From the NCBI GenBank assembly GCA_002437575.1, contig DJQK01000146.1, forward strand, positions 1,222 through 17,745: a stretch of DNA of 16,524 nt, given 5' to 3'. This DNA comes from Clostridiales bacterium UBA6388. GTDB lineage: Bacteria > Bacillota > Clostridia > Oscillospirales > Oscillospiraceae. The first letter of the stretch is position 1. Each line of letters starts with the position of its first letter. The notes beneath the pieces were generated by a model, which saw only the letters and a program-made list of their open reading frames with translations, did not search any database and had not been told where the DNA came from. Below, piece by piece: positions 7,706 through 14,053 of this stretch. A program made the translations under genes and the position numbers.

Positions 7706-7865
7706 GGAAGCTCTGATTAAATCAGTGGCTGTGGACGGCGAGAGATTTTTCGTCAAGACAAGGTTTGGAAAATGGCGGAATACTTTGTGTATTTCCCATT
7801 TTTCAAACCGCCGGATTGGCGGAAAAGATCCGTCGTCCGCGGTCAGGGATTTATTCAGAGGTTCC
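7706..7865 (+). repeat. Palindromic interspersed element, copy B (different arms)
   Basis: A 160-bp element in the same orientation as copies A and C. Its outer arms start GGAAGCTCTGATTAAATC at the left; the reverse complement of the right end reads GGAACCTCTGAATAAATC. The arms pair over about 35 bases with a few mismatches. They are unrelated to the arms of A and C. The core (7737-7832) is clearly homologous: GGTTTGGAAA (7762-7771) pairs with 7799-7809, and the tip GAATAC (7778-7783) pairs with GTATT (7789-7793). It fills the divergent gap between the CPBP protease and the DUF4830 gene, and so lies in the protease leader. A TATGAT on the minus strand just outside the right arm (7870-7875) has no convincing -35. 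Confidence 0.85.
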
Positions 7866-7928
7866 CCAGATCATATTTTCCGTGCAAAGCCCATAGGTTG
7901 TACCACCAACATATCGGGAGGGACCTGC

Positions 7929-8462
7929 ATGGTTATTATGACTGCCAAAGTTTCCAAAAGAAAAATACTGCTTGTTCTCGTGCTGCTTGTGCTTGCAGCC
8001 GCCGTGCTCCTCACGTGCCTGAAAAAGGCCGATTCCGCAGAACCCCCACAGGATACCGGCGAAGACGTGGCGGAGGTCTCCACCAACGAAGCGCGCGTGG
8101 CCTTCCTCGCGCAGTTCGGCTGGCAGGTATCGGAAGAGCCGGTGCAGACGCAGAAGGTCCTCGTGCCGGAAGAGCCGTCGGAGGTATTTCTGCGGTACAA
8201 TGACCTCCAGCTCTCGCAGGGCTACGATCTATTGGACTACAGCGGCAAAACGCTCACGCGCTATGTCTACCAGATCACGAACTACCCCGGGACCGACGGC
8301 GTCTACTTCGCAACGCTTCTTGTCTATGACGACGCTGTCGTCGGCGGAGACGTCGCCTCGAGCCGGCAAAACGGCGTCATGCACGGCTTTGCCATGCCCG
8401 AAGCGCAGACGACGGGGCTGCTTCCTGTCACAGAAGGCACAGAAGACGAAGATATTTCGTAA
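7929..8462 (+). CDS. DUF4830-domain membrane-anchored protein
   Basis: The 177-residue product has a basic start (KVSKRK) and a hydrophobic segment (about 13-31) that should anchor it in the membrane or act as an uncleaved signal. The domain (about 50-165) resembles DUF4830: it begins with RVAFLAQFGWQV, continues with PEEPSEVFLRYNDLQ, and ends with LLVYDDAVVGGDV and a conserved MHGF. The family has no established function; members are typically small exported proteins of Clostridia. VLLTC at 28-32 is a poor lipobox because Thr precedes Cys. GGGAGGG lies six bases upstream of the ATG; a Met at residue 4 is less well spaced. It is flanked by repeat copies B and C. Confidence 0.75.
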   Translation: MVIMTAKVSKRKILLVLVLLVLAAAVLLTCLKKADSAEPPQDTGEDVAEVSTNEARVAFLAQFGWQVSEEPVQTQKVLVPEEPSEVFLRYNDLQLSQGYDLLDYSGKTLTRYVYQITNYPGTDGVYFATLLVYDDAVVGGDVASSRQNGVMHGFAMPEAQTTGLLPVTEGTEDEDIS

Positions 8463-8489
8463 AATGTATCATATCAGAAAAATTCCCTC

Positions 8490-8518
8490 TTTACAACTCG
8501 CCATATCGGAAGTATAAT
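8490..8518 (+). promoter_or_regulatory. Sigma-A promoter for the ribU leader
   Basis: TTTACA (8490-8495), a 17-base spacer and a perfect TATAAT (8513-8518). Transcription should start near 8525, so repeat copy C, the FMN aptamer and ribU would lie on one transcript. Confidence 0.85.
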
Positions 8519-8540
8519 ACAAGCAAATAAAAAATATATA

Positions 8541-8696
8541 GCAGCACCGCACAATTTGGCAAGAAGCCTCGGCGAGAGATTTTTCGTCAAGGCAAGGTTT
8601 GGAAAGGCAGGAAGGCTTTGTGCCTTTCAAGTTTTCAAACCGCCGCATTGGCGGAAAAGATCCGGCGAGGCTCGAAGGCAAATTGTGCGGTGCTGC
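8541..8696 (+). repeat. Palindromic interspersed element, copy C
   Basis: A 156-bp element with perfect 18-bp terminal inverted repeats: GCAGCACCGCACAATTTG (8541-8558) and its exact complement at 8679-8696. Further in, AAGCCTCG pairs with CGAGGCT near 8664-8673. The core (8571-8664) is homologous to copies A and B. The tip stem is GAAGGC (8611-8616) / GCCTT (8622-8626), where A and B have GAATAC / GTATT, a compensatory change at two base pairs. CCGCC/GGCGG forms a further small hairpin at about 8641-8655. It lies in the ribU leader between the promoter and the FMN aptamer, ending six bases before the aptamer. Confidence 0.88.
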
Positions 8697-8701
8697 GTTA
8701 C

Positions 8702-8805
8702 GTCTTCAGGGCAGGGTGTGATTCCCGACCGGCGGTAAAGTCCGCGCGCGAAAGCTGAACCGGTGTGATTCCGGTACCGACAGTACAGTCTGGATGAAAG
8801 AAGAT
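8702..8805 (+). promoter_or_regulatory. FMN riboswitch (RFN element) aptamer
   Basis: The strongly conserved RFN blocks are present in order: AGGGCAGGGTG, ATTCCCGACCGGCGGTAAAG, a GCGCGCGAAAGC variable stem, ACCGGTGTGATTCCGGT, CCGACAGTACAGTCTGGATG and the closing GAAAGAAGAT. P1 pairs TCTTC (8703-8707) with GAAGA (8800-8804). The aptamer binds flavin mononucleotide and in Gram-positives typically closes a downstream terminator when FMN is plentiful. Here it controls ribU. Confidence 0.96.
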
Positions 8806-8857
8806 AGCCGCAGACGGCTCTGGAATTGTATGCATCCAGTTTCTGCCTGCCTATTGA

Positions 8858-8893
8858 GCGCCCGAAGAAGCTTCTTCGGACGCATATTTTTTT
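8858..8893 (+). terminator. Expression-platform terminator of the FMN riboswitch
   Basis: GCG-C-CCGAAGAAG (8858-8870) pairs with CTTCTTCGG-A-CGC (8871-8883), and seven T residues follow (8887-8893), 17 bases before the ribU start. The 3' strand of P1 (AAGAAG, 8798-8803) can pair with CTTCTT (8871-8876). This suggests an antiterminator in the FMN-free state: ligand-stabilised P1 would release the terminator. Two 5-bp hairpins (8806-8819 and about 8820-8839) lie between. Confidence 0.85.
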
Positions 8894-8910
8894 ATTGTCA
8901 GGTGATACAT

Positions 8911-9660
8911 ATGAAAACGTCAACCCTTCAGCTGCTCCAGGAAAATCTCTCGTTCCTCGGCGTGAGCGCGCTGGTCGTGGCCGTCATTATCCTTGCGGCG
9001 CTCGGCTCGGAGCACCTCGTCATGCAAAAGCGCCACCGGTTAAAGCGTACCCGCGCGATCACCTTCATCGCCATGTTCTCGGCCGTGGCGGCGGTGCTGC
9101 ACATCGTTGATATTCCGCTGTTTTTCGCGCCGTCGTTTTACAAGCTCGACTTTAGTGAGCTTCCCGTCATGATCTGCGCGTTTTACATGGGCCCCGTCGC
9201 AGGCGTCACGTGCGAGTTTCTGAAGATCGTGCTGAAGCTTCTCATCAAGGGCACGTCCACGGCGTTTGTCGGAGACCTCGCGAACTTCCTCGTCGGCTGC
9301 TCGTTCGTGCTGCCTGCGGCCATCTGCTATCAGGCGACGCTCAGCAAAAAGGGCGCGGTGTGGTCGCTTGCGCTTGGCACGATCGTCATGAGCGTCTTCG
9401 GAAGCTTATTTAACGCCTGGTACCTCATCCCGAAGTTCTCCGAGCTGTTCGGTCTGCCGCTGGACGCCATCATCTCCATGGGCACGCAGGTAAACCCCGC
9501 CATCACGAGCCTTCCGACGCTGGTGCTGTTTGCCGTCGTGCCGTTCAACGTGCTCAAGGGCGTTCTGGTCTCCGGCTTTACGATGCTTTTATACAAGCGC
9601 GTCGAGCGCGTTTTCTTCCGCCGCACAAAAAAAGAAGCCTGCGCGCAGAAGGCGCATTGA
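8911..9660 (+). CDS. ribU: Riboflavin ECF transporter S component RibU
   Basis: The 249-residue polytopic membrane protein matches RibU. It captures riboflavin and works with the shared ECF energising module (EcfA, EcfA', EcfT), which is not in this window. Family motifs are FYKLDFSELP (77-85) in the substrate-binding loop and GTSTAFVGDLANFLVG (114-129). About six membrane helices follow an N-terminal segment (residues 1-46, with an extra hydrophobic stretch) that makes it longer than typical RibU proteins. The ATG at 8911 was chosen because the frame upstream overlaps the riboswitch and terminator. AGGTGA six bases upstream is a modest ribosome binding site. The FMN riboswitch supports the substrate assignment. 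Confidence 0.95.
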   Translation: MKTSTLQLLQENLSFLGVSALVVAVIILAALGSEHLVMQKRHRLKRTRAITFIAMFSAVAAVLHIVDIPLFFAPSFYKLDFSELPVMICAFYMGPVAGVTCEFLKIVLKLLIKGTSTAFVGDLANFLVGCSFVLPAAICYQATLSKKGAVWSLALGTIVMSVFGSLFNAWYLIPKFSELFGLPLDAIISMGTQVNPAITSLPTLVLFAVVPFNVLKGVLVSGFTMLLYKRVERVFFRRTKKEACAQKAH

Positions 9661-9674
9661 GCGTTTTAGTCCTT

Positions 9675-9710
9675 CCAGCCTGCCGGTGCCTGCGGCGGGC
9701 TGGTTTTTTT
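9675..9710 (+). terminator. Rho-independent terminator after ribU
   Basis: CCAGCCTGCCG (9675-9685) pairs with CGGCGGGCTGG (9693-9703) with one G-U pair and a 7-base loop. Seven T residues follow (9704-9710). Confidence 0.93.
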
Positions 9711-9756
9711 GTCGCTTCTGCATGATTTTTTCCCTGCCGGTCATACTTTTTCTGGT

Positions 9757-9785
9757 TTGCATTTTGCCCGGCTTTCGTATATAAT
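9757..9785 (+). promoter_or_regulatory. Sigma-A promoter of the two-gene membrane operon
   Basis: TTGCAT (9757-9762), a 17-base spacer and TATAAT (9780-9785). Transcription should start near 9792, about 25 bases before the ATG at 9817. Confidence 0.85.
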
Positions 9786-9816
9786 TTGAAGACTAAAATC
9801 AGGAAGGAACCTGTCC

Positions 9817-10662
9817 ATGAAAAAGCCATCCAAGGATGAGGCGCTCCACGCACGCGGCGATCTCAAAAAAATCATCCGGCGCAAGCCCATCGTTTTTGCC
9901 GTGTATCTGGTGCTGCGTCTGATCGTACTGGCAAGTCTCGTCTCGGCGATCACGCGGGGCGAATATGAAAGCGCGTTCGTGTGCGTGCTGGTGCTGGTTT
10001 TGTTCATGCTGCCGTTTTTCGTGCAGAAGAATTTCGGCATCCGGCTTCCGAGCACGCTGGAAATTATCATCCTGCTGTTCATCTTCGCGGCCGAAATCCT
10101 CGGCGAGCTCCAGAGCTATTTCATCCAGTACCCCAACTGGGACACGATGCTGCACACGACGAACGGCTTTCTCTGCGCGGCGTTCGGCTTTTCGCTCATC
10201 GACATCTTAAACCGCAACTCGAAGGTCAAGTTCACGCTCTCGCCGCTTTATGTGGCGCTGGCCGCGTTCTGCTTTTCGATGACCATCGGCGTTCTGTGGG
10301 AGTTTTTCGAGTTCAGCATGGACCGGCTGTTCCATCTGGATATGCAGAAGGACACGATCGTAAACACCATTTCCTCCGTCATGCTCGACCCCACGAACAG
10401 CAATATTTCCATTACCATCGACAATATCCACTGCGTCGCCGTCAACGGCCGCGACCTGGGCTTTGACGGATACCTCGACATTGGCCTTTATGACACGATG
10501 GAAGACCTCTTCGTCAACTTCATCGGCGCGACGGTCTTCAGCGTCATCGGCTATTTCTATCTCAAGCGCCGCGGCGAAGGAAAATTCGCCCGGGCCTTCA
10601 TTCCCACCATTGAAGAATCCTCCACCGAGAATGCCGGAAAGGAGCAAGCTTTCGAACCATGA
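9817..10662 (+). CDS. DUF2238/YjdF-like integral membrane protein
   Basis: The 281-residue protein has a basic cytoplasmic start, five to six hydrophobic helices and a soluble stretch (about 175-225) before the last helix. The pattern of conserved acidic and aromatic motifs resembles the DUF2238 (YjdF) family: WDTMLHTTNGF (108-118), WEFFEFSMD (161-169) and DTMEDLFVNFIGA (226-238). The repeated W/D/E-rich intramembrane motifs suggest a polar or metal site, but the family has no established biochemical role. GGAAGG lies nine bases upstream of the ATG. The stop overlaps the start of the PAP2 gene (ATGA), so the two are co-translated and probably act together. The family call is from motif memory and moderate in certainty. 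Confidence 0.65.
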   Translation: MKKPSKDEALHARGDLKKIIRRKPIVFAVYLVLRLIVLASLVSAITRGEYESAFVCVLVLVLFMLPFFVQKNFGIRLPSTLEIIILLFIFAAEILGELQSYFIQYPNWDTMLHTTNGFLCAAFGFSLIDILNRNSKVKFTLSPLYVALAAFCFSMTIGVLWEFFEFSMDRLFHLDMQKDTIVNTISSVMLDPTNSNISITIDNIHCVAVNGRDLGFDGYLDIGLYDTMEDLFVNFIGATVFSVIGYFYLKRRGEGKFARAFIPTIEESSTENAGKEQAFEP

Positions 10663-11324
10663 CTGCGAACCCCCATAATACCTGGCTGCAAACGTTTCTG
10701 AAGAAGTATCCGCACGTCTGGTATTTGCTGATCTGGCTTGTCCATTTGATCGTTTTTTCCGCGATCGAGCACCTGATCGTCGACGATTACTGGGTGTCGT
10801 ATCTGCCCGTCGACGACAAGATCCCCTTCTGCCGCTACTTTATCATCCCCTACTGCACGTGGCATCCGCTGCTGGCCGCAATGACGATCTACCTGTTTTT
10901 CTGCGACGCACCGGCGTTCAAGCGCTTTATGGTCTACATCGGCCTCGGCTTCGGCCTTTCGATGCTTGTGTGCATCGTTTTGCCGAACGGCCAAAATCTT
11001 CGCCCGACAAGCTTCGCGCAGAACGACATTTTCACGCGGATGGTCCAAATGATCTACGCCGCGGACACGAACACGAACGTCCTTCCGAGTATGCACGTGG
11101 TTGGCTGCGCGGCGTTGACGCTTGCGTGCTTTGACGCGCCGGGCCTGAAAAAACGGCACTTGCAGTGGGTCATGACGCCGCTCGGCCTTCTCATCAGCGT
11201 CTCGACCGTTTTTGTCAAGCAGCACTCGATGCTCGACGTGCTGACAGCCATCCCCCTTTGCATCGCGCTGTGCCTGCTCATCTACAGGCCCTTCCCGCGC
11301 GACCGCCTGAAAGAACGCGCATAA
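10659..11324 (+). CDS. PAP2-superfamily phosphatase/phosphotransferase-like membrane protein
   Basis: The 221-residue polytopic protein carries PAP2 motifs: RP in NLRPTSF (113-119, part of the first motif), PSMH (143-146) and the third motif VSTVFVKQHSMLDV, with the nucleophile-type His189 and Asp193. The lysine of the KxxxxxxRP motif is not at its usual spacing, and the third motif has Ser-Thr rather than Ser-Arg. It therefore resembles the divergent lipid-phosphatase/inositol-phosphotransferase branch. Likely substrates are phospholipid head groups or polyprenyl phosphates (inference). The start overlaps the upstream stop, and AAAGGAG lies about 14 bases away, too far for strong independent initiation, so translational coupling is likely. 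A terminator follows. Confidence 0.8.
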   Translation: MTANPHNTWLQTFLKKYPHVWYLLIWLVHLIVFSAIEHLIVDDYWVSYLPVDDKIPFCRYFIIPYCTWHPLLAAMTIYLFFCDAPAFKRFMVYIGLGFGLSMLVCIVLPNGQNLRPTSFAQNDIFTRMVQMIYAADTNTNVLPSMHVVGCAALTLACFDAPGLKKRHLQWVMTPLGLLISVSTVFVKQHSMLDVLTAIPLCIALCLLIYRPFPRDRLKERA

Positions 11325-11328
11325 ATTT

Positions 11329-11361
11329 ACGTCCGTCCGGTTCTCCGGATGGGCGTTTTTT
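11329..11361 (+). terminator. Rho-independent terminator after the PAP2 gene
   Basis: ACGTCCGTCCGG (11329-11340) pairs with CCGGATGGGCGT (11345-11356), including two G-U pairs, around a TTCT loop. A run of T follows to 11361. Confidence 0.92.
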
Positions 11362-11373
11362 GTAACCGGAATG

Positions 11374-11402
11374 TTGTTTTTTCGGGAAAGCTGTGCTATT
11401 AT
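11374..11402 (+). promoter_or_regulatory. Sigma-A promoter of the DivIVA-like gene
   Basis: TTGTTT (11374-11379), a 17-base spacer and TATTAT (11397-11402), preceded by TGC so that it also fits an extended -10. The predicted start is about 25 bases before the ATG at 11433. Confidence 0.75.
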
Positions 11403-11432
11403 AGGGTGTATTCTGGTTTTGGAGGCAGTTCT

Positions 11433-12110
11433 ATGTCCGACTTTTTGAAATTCCGCCCGGCGCTCAACGGCTTTTCCCGTACAGACGTCGTCAAATATAT
11501 CGAAGAGACTTCTGCGCAGCACCAGAAGGCGCTCAAGCAGTTAGACGCCGAAAAAGCACAGCTTTCCGCAGAAAACGAGAAGTTATCAGCGGAAAACAAG
11601 CGTCTGAAAGTCGATTTTTTACGTTTACAGCTTGAACACGAGCAGCTCAAAAAGGACGATGCGGCGCTTCAGGAGCAGGTCGTGACGCTTTCGCAGGAGG
11701 CAAGCGAGCTGGCCGAAAAAGCGCAGGCGGCGCAGAAGGAGCTGGAGCTTGCCAACGCAAAGCTCCCGCCCGAGCCGGAAGCCGAAGAAGCGCCGGAAGC
11801 TGCGGAAGGACCCGATTTGGGTGAGAAAGCACTGGAATCGCAGGAGCTTGCCGCCTACCGCCGCGCCGAACAGGCCGAGCGAAACGCCATGCTGCGGGCA
11901 AGACGCCTGCGCGAGCAGCTGAACCTTCTGTGTGAGCAGTCCAAGGACCGGTATCTTGACGCGGGCGAAGAACTCTCTGCGCTCACGTCCGACCTTTCCG
12001 CGTCTCTTTCGCGCTTGCAGCAGACGCTCTGCGACATTCAGGTCATCTTCGACGACGCGGAAAACGCGTTTGACGAATTGCAGCTTCCTCTGGACGAAGA
12101 CCCTGCATAA
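11433..12110 (+). CDS. DivIVA-like coiled-coil protein
   Basis: The 225-residue product begins with FRPALNGFSRTDVVKYIEE (residues 6-24), which follows the DivIVA N-terminal pattern of a G-x-[SD]-[RKQ]-x-[DE]-V turn and then a helix. A long heptad coiled coil spans about 25-110. An acidic Pro/Glu/Ala linker (about 113-135) and a second helical region (about 145-215) complete it. There is no membrane helix. It is probably a second curvature- or envelope-associated scaffold beside the divIVA at 398-1189, possibly GpsB-like in role (inference). GGAGG lies seven bases upstream of the ATG. It has its own promoter and terminator, so it is monocistronic. Confidence 0.65.
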   Translation: MSDFLKFRPALNGFSRTDVVKYIEETSAQHQKALKQLDAEKAQLSAENEKLSAENKRLKVDFLRLQLEHEQLKKDDAALQEQVVTLSQEASELAEKAQAAQKELELANAKLPPEPEAEEAPEAAEGPDLGEKALESQELAAYRRAEQAERNAMLRARRLREQLNLLCEQSKDRYLDAGEELSALTSDLSASLSRLQQTLCDIQVIFDDAENAFDELQLPLDEDPA

Positions 12111-12124
12111 GCCCGCCGCATACG

Positions 12125-12162
12125 CACCCTTCTCCGGCCGCGCCGCCGGGGAGGGTGTTTTT
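12125..12162 (+). terminator. Terminator after the DivIVA-like gene
   Basis: CACCCTTCTC (12125-12134) pairs with GGGGAGGGTG (12148-12157), with two G-U pairs and a GC-rich loop that can fold further. Five T residues follow. It lies only 13 bases before the recQ ribosome binding site, so recQ depends on read-through or on a promoter hidden here; none is visible. Confidence 0.8.
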
Positions 12163-12189
12163 GTGAAAAGACAGAAAGGAGGCTGCGGC

Positions 12190-14034
12190 ATGGACAAGCA
12201 GAGGCTTCTCAAAAAATATTTCGGCCACAGCGCCTTTCGCGGCGGGCAGGAGGCGCTCATTGACGCCATTTTGCAGGGCAGGGACGTGCTCGGCGTGATG
12301 CCGACGGGCGGCGGCAAATCCGTCTGCTATCAGCTTCCGGCCTTGATGCTTCCCAGGCTCACGCTCGTCATTTCGCCCCTGATCTCTCTCATGAAAGATC
12401 AGGTCGCTGCGCTCACCGAGGCCGGCATTCCCGCGGCCTTCCTCAACAGTTCTCTTGCCCCGGAGGAATTGCGCAGCGTCTACGCAAGAGCCTTCAGAGG
12501 CGCGTATAAGCTTCTTTATGCTGCGCCGGAGCGGCTGGAATCGGAAAGCTTTTTGTCGCTCTGCACCAGTCTCGGCGTTTCGCTCGTGGCCGTCGACGAG
12601 GCGCACTGCATCTCGCAGTGGGGGCAGGATTTCAGACCCAGCTATCTCAAGATTGCAGACTTCATCGCCGCCCTTCCCGCACGGCCCATCGTCGCCGCCT
12701 TCACCGCCACGGCCACGCAGCAGGTCCGCGCCGATATCATCGAGCATCTGCGCCTGAAAGACCCGCTTTGCAGCGTCGCGGGCTTTGACCGGCCGAACCT
12801 CTATTTTGACGTACAGCGGCCAACGAACAAGCTGGCCTCCGTCTTATCGCTCGTACTGGAGCGCGAAGGAAGATCCGGCATCGTCTACTGCGCCACGCGG
12901 GCCAATGTCGAGCGCGTATGCGATTTTCTGTGCGATCGCGGCATTGCGGCCACGCGCTATCACGCGGGACTTCCCGAAGAAGAGCGCCGCGCCGATCAGG
13001 ACGATTTCCGCTTCGACCGCAAGACCGTCATGGTCGCGACGAACGCCTTCGGCATGGGCATCGACAAGTCGAACGTCAGCTTCGTCATCCACTATAATAT
13101 GCCGAAATCGCTCGAATGCTACTATCAGGAGGCGGGCCGCGCCGGACGAGACGGCAGCCTTGCAGACTGCATTCTGCTCTTTTCGCCCGGAGACGTTTCC
13201 ACGGCGGAGTTTCTGATCCAAAACGGCGGAAGCGAAGATCTGGCCCCCGACGTGCGCGAACAGGTGCGAAGCGCCGACTTTGCAAGACTGCGCAGCATGA
13301 CCGATTACTGCAAAACGAGCGCGTGTCTTCGCGGCTTCATCCTGGGTTATTTCGGCCAGTCCCATCCGGAAACGTGCGGCTTCTGCGGAAACTGCAAAGG
13401 GACGCTTCGCCTGCGCGACGTGACGGTTTCTTCGCAGATGGTACTCTCGTGCGTGTACCGGGTGTATGAAAAGCTCGGCTATTTCGTCGGAAAAACGCTC
13501 GTTCTGCGCACACTTCGCGGAAGCAAGGATAAGCGCGTATTGGAGCTGGGACTCGACACGCTCTCGACCTATAATCTCATGTCCACGAAGCGGCAGGAGC
13601 TCAACGCCCTGTGCGATTTTTTAGAGCGCGAGGGCTATCTTCGCGTCGATCCCGAGCGCCGGACGCTCGAGCCCGGAAAGTACGCACGCGACGTGCTTTT
13701 CAAGGGAAAGCAGGTGCTCATGCCCGTGCGCGAACCGGAGCACACAGAAGCGCCCGCTTCCAAAAACCGCGCAAAAACCAAGACCGCCGCGGAAAAAGCG
13801 CCCGCAGACGATCTGTTTTCGTGTCTGCGCCAGACGCGCATGGAAATTGCCCAGCGGGAAAACGTTCCGGCGTACATCGTGTGCTCGAACTCCACGCTCA
13901 CCGACATGGCCGAAAAAGCGCCCGAAACGCTCGACGCGCTGCTGGAGGTCTCCGGCATCGGCGAGGTCAAGGCCTGCCGCTACGGAGAAGATTTTCTCAA
14001 AGCCATCCGCAATTACAAACAGGGGAAGGCTTAG
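12190..14034 (+). CDS. recQ: ATP-dependent DNA helicase RecQ
   Basis: The 614-residue protein is a complete RecQ, a 3'-5' helicase used in recombination and fork repair. Walker A is MPTGGGKS (37-44). The DEAH box is at 136-139, followed by the aromatic-rich loop SQWGQDFRPSY (142-152). Motif VI is YYQEAGRAGRDG (311-322). The RQC zinc site has Cys379, 396, 399 and 402, nearly the spacing in E. coli RecQ. A winged helix follows, then a linker with basic repeats (about 520-540) and an HRDC domain (about 540-610). The frame is open upstream, but the start at 12190 is chosen for AAAGGAGG seven bases before the ATG and for the family N terminus. Confidence 0.97.
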   Translation: MDKQRLLKKYFGHSAFRGGQEALIDAILQGRDVLGVMPTGGGKSVCYQLPALMLPRLTLVISPLISLMKDQVAALTEAGIPAAFLNSSLAPEELRSVYARAFRGAYKLLYAAPERLESESFLSLCTSLGVSLVAVDEAHCISQWGQDFRPSYLKIADFIAALPARPIVAAFTATATQQVRADIIEHLRLKDPLCSVAGFDRPNLYFDVQRPTNKLASVLSLVLEREGRSGIVYCATRANVERVCDFLCDRGIAATRYHAGLPEEERRADQDDFRFDRKTVMVATNAFGMGIDKSNVSFVIHYNMPKSLECYYQEAGRAGRDGSLADCILLFSPGDVSTAEFLIQNGGSEDLAPDVREQVRSADFARLRSMTDYCKTSACLRGFILGYFGQSHPETCGFCGNCKGTLRLRDVTVSSQMVLSCVYRVYEKLGYFVGKTLVLRTLRGSKDKRVLELGLDTLSTYNLMSTKRQELNALCDFLEREGYLRVDPERRTLEPGKYARDVLFKGKQVLMPVREPEHTEAPASKNRAKTKTAAEKAPADDLFSCLRQTRMEIAQRENVPAYIVCSNSTLTDMAEKAPETLDALLEVSGIGEVKACRYGEDFLKAIRNYKQGKA

Positions 14035-14053
14035 CGCCCTCCCCTGCTTTTTT
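14020..14053 (+). terminator. Terminator between convergent recQ and the LysR gene
   Basis: CAGGGGAAGGC (14020-14030) pairs with GCCCTCCCCTG (14036-14046) around a TTAGC loop, followed by six T residues (14048-14053). The recQ stop codon falls in the loop and the LysR-gene stop overlaps the T run. In the minus direction the hairpin lacks a good T tract. Confidence 0.92.

Noticed and set aside
7956..8024. Lipoprotein signal in the DUF4830 protein (VLLTC).
   Set aside because: Thr at -1 and Leu at -2/-3 do not fit a standard lipobox; an uncleaved membrane anchor is as likely.
191..8696. Three related repeats considered as a CRISPR array or tandem repeat.
   Set aside because: Copies are kilobases apart or separated by a gene, about 156-160 bp long and internally palindromic; there are no spacers or cas genes.
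98..8738. Reading frames across the three repeats all encode a GERFFVK-xRFG peptide and could look like a small protein family.
   Set aside because: The shared peptide is explained by the shared repeat DNA. The frames differ outside the core, lack ribosome binding sites, overlap the FMN riboswitch or promoter regions, and the base changes preserve pairing rather than codons.
10557..11522. A 321-residue minus-strand frame opposite the PAP2 gene.
   Set aside because: It spans a terminator and a promoter of the opposite strand and shows no domain; the plus-strand genes explain the region.
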